Positions 1 through 5,232 of a stretch of DNA of 10,294 nt are shown here, one piece after another. The notes beneath the pieces are model-generated. The model was given only the letters and a program-made list of their open reading frames with translations, did not search any database and was not told the DNA's origin. This DNA comes from Gallionella sp. (GTDB lineage Bacteria > Pseudomonadota > Gammaproteobacteria > Burkholderiales > Gallionellaceae): the NCBI GenBank assembly GCA_024654105.1, contig JANLID010000332.1:1-10294 (forward strand), read 5' to 3'. The translations under genes and the position numbers were made by a program. Numbering within the stretch: position 1 is the first letter of the stretch; every line of letters begins with the position of its first letter.

Positions 1-359
1 ATAGCAGCGGTGCTACTGTAGGCTACCAATTTCAGGGCATTTATTGGATTTTTCTGCCCGCCGAAACCAGGAGCCAGTGCGTCGGCAATCAGTGCCACGA
101 TAAAGACCATCGCCAGCGTCATGCCATAACTCAACACCATCTGCACCAGGCCAGTCATCAGGGGAATCCGTACCGAAACGCCGAAGGCGCTGACGCCAAA
201 CAGTGACATGCCTATAAAACCAGCCACCGCTTGGATGGCGGCGAGAATCATGATGTATTGCGTATAAAGAGTCGCTGTATTGGTTTCTTCGGTTTCAATG
301 ATTGCCCAAGCAGGCTTCGGCGTGAGCAGGATTTCTTTGACGCGTGCGATGATGTTCAT
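1..359 (-). CDS. Yip1-like integral membrane protein (5' part only)
   Basis: The 119 codons visible encode an N-terminal amphipathic stretch (MNIIARVKEILLTPKPAWAII) followed by two long hydrophobic segments at about residues 33-55 and 67-94, then a polar turn with GFGGQKNP and the start of another segment. The opening pattern, in which a short helix with a TPKPAW-type motif precedes several membrane helices, is what I associate with bacterial Yip1-domain (DUF1282-like) inner-membrane proteins. Their function is not established. The start ATG (complement of 357-359) is preceded on its strand by an AAAGGA-type ribosome binding site at a normal distance. The gene runs off the left window edge, so its length and C-terminus are unknown. 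It is transcribed away from the restriction-modification locus and is probably unrelated to it. Confidence 0.7.
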   Translation of the reverse strand, partial: MNIIARVKEILLTPKPAWAIIETEETNTATLYTQYIMILAAIQAVAGFIGMSLFGVSAFGVSVRIPLMTGLVQMVLSYGMTLAMVFIVALIADALAPGFGGQKNPINALKLVAYSSTAA

Positions 360-387
360 GATTATCCTTTCCAAGGAGAGGGTCTTT

Positions 388-417
388 ATTATGGGTAAGG
401 AGTGATGGGTTTTGCAA
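388..417 (-). promoter_or_regulatory. Possible promoter of the Yip1-like gene
   Basis: On the minus strand, TTGCAA (412-417) and CATAAT (388-393) are separated by 18 bases. They match the sigma70 -35 and -10 consensus at 4/6 and 5/6 positions and lie about 30 bases before the start codon. Inference from consensus only. Confidence 0.35.
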
Positions 418-547
418 GCTGTTTCAGAATCTCAGTTCTCGCATCTCAGTTCGGTCACTACGCTGTTGTTCGAATGCAAATCGATTCCGCTATACTTCAT
501 GATGTCGACCTCCTGTGGTTATCGCAAGTTCGCAAACTCACTTTAAC

Positions 548-568
548 CCCACCGCCACCGGCGGTGGG
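548..568. repeat. Perfect 9-bp hairpin, possible transcription end signal
   Basis: CCCACCGCC (548-556) and GGCGGTGGG (560-568) are exact inverted repeats around a 3-base loop. The hairpin lies about 110 bases beyond the stop of the leftward methyltransferase gene. No run of T follows on either strand, so it is not a canonical Rho-independent terminator. It may act as an mRNA 3' end stabiliser or be a leftover repeat. Confidence 0.5.
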
Positions 569-679
569 AGGTCGGCTAGATGATTTTCAGCATCAAAAAA
601 ATTTTAACGATTACTGCGGAATGGACGTGTCCGAGAAAAACATACCGCTGACCCCGTTAATTGCATTGGAGCTGGGGCT

Positions 680-1606
680 TCAGAAGGTCATCAACAGGCG
701 GTCACGTACCTCATGATCCTCGAGGCTTTTACCGTCCATTTGGAAACGTTTCAGCATTGAACGGCCCACGGTGACGAATTCTTCGCGTTCAAACAGCCCT
801 TCAGGGATCGAAACATCACAAAGTTTGCGTCCCGAATACTTGGTGCCATCAATACTTAGTACGACATACACACCACGAGCCTTGCACTCGGAGATAGCCT
901 CGAAGAGGCGTTGCAGCGAAAACACTTGCGCCCCGTACAAAATTGATTGACTGTCAGCGTAAGGCGGGTCGCAATAAACCAAGTCGCCGCGCTGCGCTTG
1001 AATCATCGCTTCAGCAAAATCCATATGCAGAAAGCGCGTGCCTTGCGTTCGCGCGTGCCAAATGTCTACACGTTTTGCAAAGCTTTCAGGCGGTACAGGA
1101 TCATGCACCCCCACAGGCGTGCTCATATACCCGTCATTCTTGCGGAAACGAACGACACCACCGTAGCACACGCGGCAGATGAAAAGTAGGTCGGCCCCGT
1201 TCGGGTTTGCGTTGTAGCTTGCCAGTACTTTCTCATACGCGTTTTTTTTGCCTAGCTGCGCAATGAGAGCATGGCGTTCGGCGTATTGCTGCTTTAATAG
1301 TTCTTTGTCGCTATGAAGGGTCTGCCATATCTGGGCTAGTGGCGCGAACGTGTCACTTGCAACAGCTCTCTTCGGGGCTAGTACGCCAAGTACGCCACCA
1401 CTGCCAAGAAACGGTTCAAAGTATGTTCCAAACTGCATCGGGAAGTAAGCGATGATCGCGTCGGCCTGCTTCTGCTTATTGCCCACCCACTTTAATAGCT
1501 GAGTATGAAATGGCCTCGTGCCTCCCGACGATGGCAAGGGCGCATCATCACTGGTGAACAACTCTGATTGTGGTTGGGTGGCTGGTGCAAGCATGGCATA
1601 TAACAT
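680..1606 (-). CDS. D12-class DNA adenine-N6 methyltransferase (modification subunit of Type II R-M)
   Basis: This 308-residue protein transfers methyl groups from S-adenosylmethionine to adenine N6 in a specific DNA site and so protects host DNA. Motifs occur in the alpha (Dam-like) order. A motif X-like LLKWVGNKQK is at 37-46, the AdoMet-binding loop FEPFLGSGG at 63-71, a target-recognition region between them and motif IV, and the catalytic DPPY at 213-216. A 30-residue N-terminal extension precedes motif X. A second ATG four codons in (complement of 1592-1594) is an alternative start. Neither start has a strong ribosome binding site, and the predicted mRNA leader is only about 11 bases. 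The gene is divergent from an HTH controller and a putative nuclease, which marks it as part of an R-M system rather than an orphan housekeeping Dam. The class includes enzymes for GATC, GATATC and other sites, and I cannot assign the specificity from sequence. The body of the gene is visibly more A+T-rich than lpxC and the mo genes, consistent with acquisition. Confidence 0.9.
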   Translation of the reverse strand: MLYAMLAPATQPQSELFTSDDAPLPSSGGTRPFHTQLLKWVGNKQKQADAIIAYFPMQFGTYFEPFLGSGGVLGVLAPKRAVASDTFAPLAQIWQTLHSDKELLKQQYAERHALIAQLGKKNAYEKVLASYNANPNGADLLFICRVCYGGVVRFRKNDGYMSTPVGVHDPVPPESFAKRVDIWHARTQGTRFLHMDFAEAMIQAQRGDLVYCDPPYADSQSILYGAQVFSLQRLFEAISECKARGVYVVLSIDGTKYSGRKLCDVSIPEGLFEREEFVTVGRSMLKRFQMDGKSLEDHEVRDRLLMTF

Positions 1607-1623
1607 CCTAATATTTCCGCCTC

Positions 1624-1653
1624 ATTCTAACATTCTAATTTTGAATATTCCAA
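1624..1653 (-). promoter_or_regulatory. Predicted promoter of the methyltransferase gene
   Basis: On the minus strand, TTGGAA (complement of 1648-1653) and TAGAAT (complement of 1624-1629) are 18 bases apart and resemble -35 and -10 boxes, the latter at 5/6 matches. Transcription would start near 1617, some 11 bases before the ATG. The -35 box lies within the right dyad and the left dyad fills the spacer, so a protein bound at either should block this promoter. Confidence 0.45.
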
Positions 1654-1661
1654 CTTAGAAT
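1632..1661. promoter_or_regulatory. Tandem controller-type operators (two abutting 15-bp dyads)
   Basis: ATTCTAATTTTGAAT (1632-1646) and ATTCCAACTTAGAAT (1647-1661) both fit the symmetric pattern ATTCNAANTTNGAAT exactly, with centres 15 bp apart. An extra half-site, ATTCTAA, is at 1624-1630. Tandem dyads immediately upstream of a small HTH gene are the hallmark of C-protein (controller) operators in restriction-modification systems. That the 71-residue HTH protein binds here is inference. The dyads overlap predicted promoters for both directions. Confidence 0.7.
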
Positions 1662-1668
1662 TTACATT
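1641..1668 (+). promoter_or_regulatory. Predicted promoter of the controller-nuclease operon (leaderless transcript)
   Basis: TTGAAT (1641-1646) and TACATT (1663-1668) are 16 bases apart, each matching 4/6 of the sigma70 consensus. The -10 box ends 7 bases before the ATG at 1676, so transcription would begin at or next to the start codon. This agrees with the absence of a ribosome binding site and with known leaderless C-gene transcripts. The right dyad operator lies between the two boxes. Confidence 0.45.
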
Positions 1669-1675
1669 GTCCGCC

Positions 1676-1891
1676 ATGAAGAAAAATCGCCTCGCCGCAT
1701 TATTACGGCAAATCCGCCTGGATGCCGAACTCACACAATTACAGGTTGCCCAAAAAATTGATCAGACACAATCCTATGTGTCCAAGTATGAGAGCGGTGA
1801 GCAGAGGCTGGATCTGATGGAACTCGAAGCAGTGTGCAAAGCAGTTGGCATCGAGTTAACCAGCTTTGTGGAGCGGTATCTTGAAAGCTGA
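1676..1891 (+). CDS. Small XRE-family HTH regulator, putative R-M controller (C protein)
   Basis: A 71-residue protein that is almost entirely one Cro/C1-type helix-turn-helix domain. Residues 19-46 read LTQLQVAQKI...QSYVSKYESGEQRLD, with the typical turn and the QS.VSK.E.GE recognition-helix signature. Controller proteins of Type II R-M systems have this size and fold. They act as dimers on tandem operators to delay nuclease synthesis until the DNA has been methylated. Dyads of the expected layout lie at 1632-1661. I prefer the ATG at 1676 because the predicted transcript begins there; a TTG three codons upstream (1667) is possible. The 3' end overlaps the start of the putative nuclease gene, implying coupled translation. 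It could instead be an unrelated XRE repressor, but the position between M and R argues for a controller. Confidence 0.85.
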   Translation: MKKNRLAALLRQIRLDAELTQLQVAQKIDQTQSYVSKYESGEQRLDLMELEAVCKAVGIELTSFVERYLES

Positions 1892-2735
1892 TGGCCGTTT
1901 TCTTTCACAGCCCAAAGAGTTTTGGGCAAACGCCCGCACAATCAGTCAAGAAGTCGGCTATACCGAACGCGGAAAGGACTCAATCAAGATTCCTTCGCTT
2001 GAATCTGTCCGCGAGGAATTTTCCAGGTTAGGACTCAGCACGGCGCATATCGCTGACTCAGACAACACATTAACCGGATTTGGCCAATGTTTATTTGACT
2101 ACTTCACGTTTCGCGCCGCGATTTTGAATGAAATAGTTCGCCATCACTTCATGAAAAAGGACTCCGCGCATGTCGAGTTCAAGCGACTAAAGAAACTGCT
2201 GAAACCAAAATGCCCGTTGCCGATGAACAAGCAAAAAGCCGAAAAGAAAAACTATGCTTTCCTGACCGGCATCGTGAACATATTAATTGAGGCAAACATT
2301 GGCAAAGCCCCTTGCAACTACGACCCACGCAGCCTGACAACGGTAACTCATAATGCGATGCCGCTTCGCACGCTCTCGCGTCGTGTGGATGGAGCATTCC
2401 CTTCCGTCATAAATCCTATCGCAATTTGGGAAACCAAAGAGTATTACTACACTACGACGTTCGGCAGCCGCGTGGCCGATGGAGTATACGAAACGTTGCT
2501 GGACGGCATGGAATTGGAAGAGCTCGAAGCCGCCGCCCAGAGGAAGGTTCAGCACATTTTGTTTATCGACGATTACTTCACATGGTGGGAGTGCGGACGC
2601 TCATACCTGTGCCGCATGATCGACATGCTTCATATGGGTTATGTTGACGAAATTGTGTTTGGTCGAGAAGTTCTTACTCGCCTACCTGAGCTGGCTGTGG
2701 AATGGAAAGCTGCCTATGAAGCATCGCAACAATAG
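1881..2735 (+). CDS. Putative Type II restriction endonuclease (PD-(D/E)xK-like, unrecognised family)
   Basis: I do not recognise this protein from a named family. Its position directly after a controller-type gene and divergent from a methyltransferase makes it the expected restriction enzyme. Numbering from TTG 1881, it has 284 residues. A helix carrying E137 (NILIEANIG) is followed by D170 in RRVDGAFP, then a hydrophobic strand ending in WETKEYYYTTTFGSR with E184 and K186. D-x13-E-x-K after an acidic helix is the active-site layout of the PD-(D/E)xK nuclease fold. The N-terminal third includes DSDNTLTGFGQCLFDYF, and the C-terminal part has HILFIDDYFTWWECGR. No ATG opens the frame. I chose TTG 1881 because GGAG (1870-1873) lies 7 bases upstream; TTG 1866 would add five residues. 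The gene overlaps the controller stop by 11 bases. The recognition site is unknown and presumably equals that of the partner methyltransferase. Confidence 0.7.
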   Translation: MKADGRFLSQPKEFWANARTISQEVGYTERGKDSIKIPSLESVREEFSRLGLSTAHIADSDNTLTGFGQCLFDYFTFRAAILNEIVRHHFMKKDSAHVEFKRLKKLLKPKCPLPMNKQKAEKKNYAFLTGIVNILIEANIGKAPCNYDPRSLTTVTHNAMPLRTLSRRVDGAFPSVINPIAIWETKEYYYTTTFGSRVADGVYETLLDGMELEELEAAAQRKVQHILFIDDYFTWWECGRSYLCRMIDMLHMGYVDEIVFGREVLTRLPELAVEWKAAYEASQQ

Positions 2736-2736
2736 A

Positions 2737-2760
2737 GCATGCCGATACGTGTCGACATGC
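2737..2760 (+). terminator. Near-perfect 24-base palindrome after the nuclease gene
   Basis: The stretch begins one base after the nuclease stop codon, with GCATG (2737-2741) mirrored by CATGC (2756-2760). All 12 position pairs are complementary except one mismatch and one G-T wobble. No T-run follows, so it may be an mRNA 3' end structure rather than a classic Rho-independent terminator. It could also mark the right end of the acquired segment. Confidence 0.4.
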
Positions 2761-2871
2761 GAGTAGAAGCCGCTAACCCGGCATCCCATCTGTGCGCGTG
2801 ATCTCAGTGACCTCAGACCACGATTTAAAATCGCTAGGTGCGGGGCTGTAACACTGGGAGAAATCCGGCTG

Positions 2872-2880
2872 TGGTAAAAT
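2872..2880 (+). promoter_or_regulatory. Extended -10 promoter of lpxC (and perhaps the downstream operon)
   Basis: TG-N-TAAAAT (TG 2872-2873, -10 box 2875-2880) fits the extended -10 consensus, with no good -35 box. Transcription would start near 2887, leaving a leader of about 24 bases to the preferred lpxC ATG at 2912. The in-frame ATG at 2888 would then lie at the transcript's first base, which argues against it as the main start. Confidence 0.5.
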
Positions 2881-2911
2881 TATTTATATGATTTCGGTAA
2901 TCAAAGCAGCG

Positions 2912-3823
2912 ATGGTTAAACAGCGCACCTTGAAAAATTCCGTCAGCGTGACAGGAGTTGGCTTGCACAGCGGCGAGAGGGTTACGCTTGGCCTGCGCCC
3001 TGCCCCGGTCAACACCGGTATCGTGTTTCGCCGTACGGATGTCAAGCCGGTCGAGGAAATTCGCGCGCGTGCCGAACTGGTGCATGACACACGTTTGTCC
3101 ACCTGCATGGAACAGAATGGCGTGCGTGTCGCTACCATCGAACACCTGATGTCGGCTTTCGCCGGACTGGGCATCGACAACGCCTATGTTGACCTGGACA
3201 ATGCGGAAGTGCCGATCATGGATGGCAGCGCCGGCACGTTCATCTTCCTGCTGCAATCGGCGGGCATTGTCGAGCAATCCGCCGCCAAGAAATTTATCCG
3301 CATCCAAAAGCCAGTGGAGATCAAGCAAGGTGACAAGTGGGTGCGTTTCGATCCCTATAACGGCTACAAATTGACTTTTACCATCAACTTCGCCCACCCG
3401 GTGTTTGCCGACGCCGGGCAGCATGTGGTGGTCGATCTGGGTGAGGAATCCTACGTGCGCGACATCAGCCGCGCGCGCACTTTCGGCTTCATGCAGGATG
3501 TCGAAAACATGCGCGCGCAGGGACTGGCCTTGGGCGGCAGCCTGGACAACGCCATCGTCATGGACGAGTACCGCGTGCTGAATGCCGACGGATTGCGTTT
3601 CGAGGATGAATTCGTCAAGCACAAGGTGCTCGATGCCATCGGCGATCTTTACCTGCTGGGGCATCCGCTGATCGGCGCGTTCTCCGGCTACAAGTCCGGC
3701 CATGCCTTGAACAATGCTTTGTTGCGCGAGCTGCTCGCCGATGAACAGGCGTGGGAATTTGTCACGTTCGACAGTGTGGAAGATGCTCCGGCGTTCCTGC
3801 GCATGCAATTGCAGACGGCCTGA
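2912..3823 (+). CDS. lpxC: UDP-3-O-acyl-N-acetylglucosamine deacetylase LpxC
   Basis: Zinc-dependent deacetylase that carries out the first committed step of lipid A synthesis in the cytoplasm, removing acetate from UDP-3-O-acyl-GlcNAc. From ATG 2912 the protein has 303 residues, close to the 305 of E. coli LpxC, and opens with the family-typical MVKQRTLKNSVSVTGVGLHSG. The zinc ligands and catalytic residues are present: E77-H78 in ATIEHL, H237 and D241 in VKHKVLDAIGD, and H264 in KSGHALNN. IMDGSA and ISRARTFGF are further family signatures. An upstream in-frame ATG (2888) would add eight residues not typical of the family. In many betaproteobacteria lpxC follows ftsZ. Here its upstream neighbour is a restriction-modification locus, and it has its own promoter-like sequence. 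The stop is followed at once by a 20-base palindrome, then a small membrane protein and the molybdenum cofactor genes. Confidence 0.97.
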   Translation: MVKQRTLKNSVSVTGVGLHSGERVTLGLRPAPVNTGIVFRRTDVKPVEEIRARAELVHDTRLSTCMEQNGVRVATIEHLMSAFAGLGIDNAYVDLDNAEVPIMDGSAGTFIFLLQSAGIVEQSAAKKFIRIQKPVEIKQGDKWVRFDPYNGYKLTFTINFAHPVFADAGQHVVVDLGEESYVRDISRARTFGFMQDVENMRAQGLALGGSLDNAIVMDEYRVLNADGLRFEDEFVKHKVLDAIGDLYLLGHPLIGAFSGYKSGHALNNALLRELLADEQAWEFVTFDSVEDAPAFLRMQLQTA

Positions 3824-3843
3824 CCGCCATTCCGGAATGGCGG
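3824..3843 (+). repeat. 20-base perfect palindrome between lpxC and the small membrane protein gene
   Basis: CCGCCATTCCGGAATGGCGG is exactly self-complementary. It begins right after the lpxC TGA (3821-3823) and ends four bases before the next ATG (3848). In RNA its 3' arm would contain the GGCGG that is the only ribosome-binding-like sequence for that ATG. There is no T-run, so it is not a standard terminator. It may limit read-through, stabilise lpxC mRNA, or control translation of the next gene. Confidence 0.6.
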
Positions 3844-3847
3844 GCAA

Positions 3848-4048
3848 ATGATCATCCTGCGTTTATTCCTGGTATTGGTTGTACTGCTGCTGGTTTTGAG
3901 CGGCGGCATGTATATCTTCACGCGCGACCGCCGTTATCTCCGCCTTGCCTGGCAAATAGTACGCTTCAGTGTGTTCCTGCTACTGGTGCTGGCATTGTTG
4001 TTTGTGCTGGAGCGTTATGTGCTGATGGGCTGGCGGGTGATACTCTGA
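3848..4048 (+). CDS. Small two-helix membrane protein, function unknown
   Basis: A 66-residue protein with two hydrophobic segments, about residues 3-24 and 43-62. They are joined by a short basic loop (TRDRRYLRLAWQ), so both ends probably face the same side of the inner membrane. I do not recognise a named family. The gene lies 24 bases after lpxC and 25 bases before moaA, in the same direction and with the G+C bias of its neighbours, so it is probably co-transcribed. A GGCGGG sequence 4 bases before the ATG could serve as ribosome binding site but is partly inside a palindrome. Position gives no clear hint whether it serves the envelope (lpxC) or the cofactor genes. Confidence 0.75.
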   Translation: MIILRLFLVLVVLLLVLSGGMYIFTRDRRYLRLAWQIVRFSVFLLLVLALLFVLERYVLMGWRVIL

Positions 4049-4073
4049 TCTTTTTCTCACATTTCGTTTCAGG

Positions 4074-5162
4074 ATGATTGAAGCTATCAACGTGATTCCG
4101 ATGGCCTCCGCAACGACGGCGGACGCGCAGGGCTGCAGCCAACCGGTTAGCGACACCCTGCAACGGCCAATGCGCGACCTGCGTATTTCAATTACCGACC
4201 GCTGCAATTTGCGCTGTACCTACTGTATGCCGCGCAGAATCTTTGATGAAAATCACGGTTTTCTGCCGCGCGCCGAGCTGCTCAGTTTTGAAGAAATCGA
4301 GCGATTGGCCAGGCTGTTTATTCAACTGGGAGTGCAAAAAATCCGCCTGACCGGCGGCGAGCCGCTGCTGCGCCGCGGGGTCGAGCATCTGATCGAATCA
4401 CTCGCCAGACTGCACACCCGGGAGGGCAATCCCGTTGAAGTCGCGCTGACCACCAATGCGGTGCTGCTGGCCAAAAAAACCCAGTCGCTGAAGGATGCCG
4501 GCCTGACACGCATTACCGTCAGCCTGGATGGGCTAACCGAGAAAACCTTCCGGCGCATGAGCGATTCCGAGGTGTCGGTCAAAACCGTGCTGGACGGCAT
4601 TGCCGCCGCGCAGCATGCCGGCCTTGCCCCGGTCAAGGTCAATATGGTGGTCAAGCGCGGCGCGAACGACCACGAGATCATCCCGATGGCGGAGCATTTC
4701 CGCAACAGCGGCATCGTGTTGCGCTTTATCGAATGCATGGATGTGGGCTGTACCAATGACTGGCGCATGGATAAGGTGGTCACGGCACGGGAAATGCTGG
4801 AACAGATCAACAGCCGCTATCCTGTCCGGCAGATCGGCCCCAACTATGCCGGTGAAGTGGCGGAACGCTGGCGCTATGCGGATGGCAGCGGCGAAGTCGG
4901 GGTGATTGCCTCGGTCACGCAGGCGTTTTGCCACGAATGCACCCGCGCCCGGCTATCTACCGACGGCAAACTTTATACCTGCCTGTTTGCCTCCCGCGGC
5001 GCAAACTTGCGTGACCCGTTGCGTCTGGGCGCAACCGACCAGATGTTGACCAGCCTGATTGCAAACTGCTGGGAACTGCGCAGCGATCGCTATTCGCAGT
5101 TGCGTCATGCCGCGACAGTGAGCACTGCAGGAAAAATAGAAATGTCCTACATCGGCGGATGA
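4074..5162 (+). CDS. moaA: GTP 3',8-cyclase MoaA (radical SAM)
   Basis: Radical S-adenosylmethionine enzyme that starts molybdenum cofactor synthesis by converting GTP to 3',8-cyclo-GTP, which MoaC turns into cPMP. The 362-residue protein has the N-terminal [4Fe-4S] motif C44-x3-C48-x2-C51 (CNLRCTYC), the SAM-binding GGEP at 94-97, the second cluster site C286-x2-C289-x13-C303, and the C-terminal Gly-Gly characteristic of MoaA. It has about 40 residues before the first cluster, longer than in some homologues. The ATG at 4074 has only an AGG directly in front of it, and an ATG nine codons later (4101) is a possible alternative. It is the first gene of the mo cluster and lies 25 bases after a small membrane protein gene. 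There is no room for a Moco riboswitch in that gap. A 70-base gap separates it from moeB. Confidence 0.97.
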   Translation: MIEAINVIPMASATTADAQGCSQPVSDTLQRPMRDLRISITDRCNLRCTYCMPRRIFDENHGFLPRAELLSFEEIERLARLFIQLGVQKIRLTGGEPLLRRGVEHLIESLARLHTREGNPVEVALTTNAVLLAKKTQSLKDAGLTRITVSLDGLTEKTFRRMSDSEVSVKTVLDGIAAAQHAGLAPVKVNMVVKRGANDHEIIPMAEHFRNSGIVLRFIECMDVGCTNDWRMDKVVTAREMLEQINSRYPVRQIGPNYAGEVAERWRYADGSGEVGVIASVTQAFCHECTRARLSTDGKLYTCLFASRGANLRDPLRLGATDQMLTSLIANCWELRSDRYSQLRHAATVSTAGKIEMSYIGG

Positions 5163-5232
5163 TGGCAGCGGCGAATGGAAGTTTCTTCCGCGTATTTGTC
5201 CGCTGATTTTTGAAAAGTTGTAGACTGCCCGC

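Larger units (their letters stand above)
360..679. other. Gene-free stretch between the Yip1-like gene and the methyltransferase
   Basis: I see no convincing gene in these 320 bases. An open frame on the + strand (402-716) runs through it, but it has no recognisable domain, no well-placed ribosome binding site, and overlaps the methyltransferase 3' end. The stretch contains the probable promoter of the Yip1-like gene at its left end, one strong hairpin (548-568), and an A/T run (594-604). As the 3' flank of the restriction-modification locus it may contain the left junction of the acquired segment, but I find no direct repeat that would define it. Confidence 0.5.

Noticed and set aside
402..716. 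104-codon open frame on the + strand left of the methyltransferase
   Set aside because: It has no recognisable domain and no well-spaced ribosome binding site, spans a strong hairpin, and overlaps the methyltransferase 3' end on the other strand.
680..1606. Assigning GATC (Dam/DpnII/MboI-like) specificity to the methyltransferase
   Set aside because: D12 enzymes include several specificities, and the partner protein does not resemble the DpnII sequence as I recall it. No residue pattern here decides the target.
2821..2833. CGATTT-A-AAATCG palindrome upstream of lpxC as an operator or attachment site
   Set aside because: Short, A+T-rich and without a partner copy in the window; such palindromes are expected by chance.
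2834..3847. 337-codon open frame on the minus strand, antisense to lpxC
   Set aside because: lpxC is certain from its active-site residues. The antisense frame is a composition shadow in G+C-rich DNA with no family signature.
5163..5232. Separate promoter or riboswitch between moaA and moeB
   Set aside because: TTGTCC and TAGACT are 19 bases apart and match the consensus poorly. A GGAAG-TTT-CTTCC hairpin is short, and nothing resembles the Moco riboswitch.
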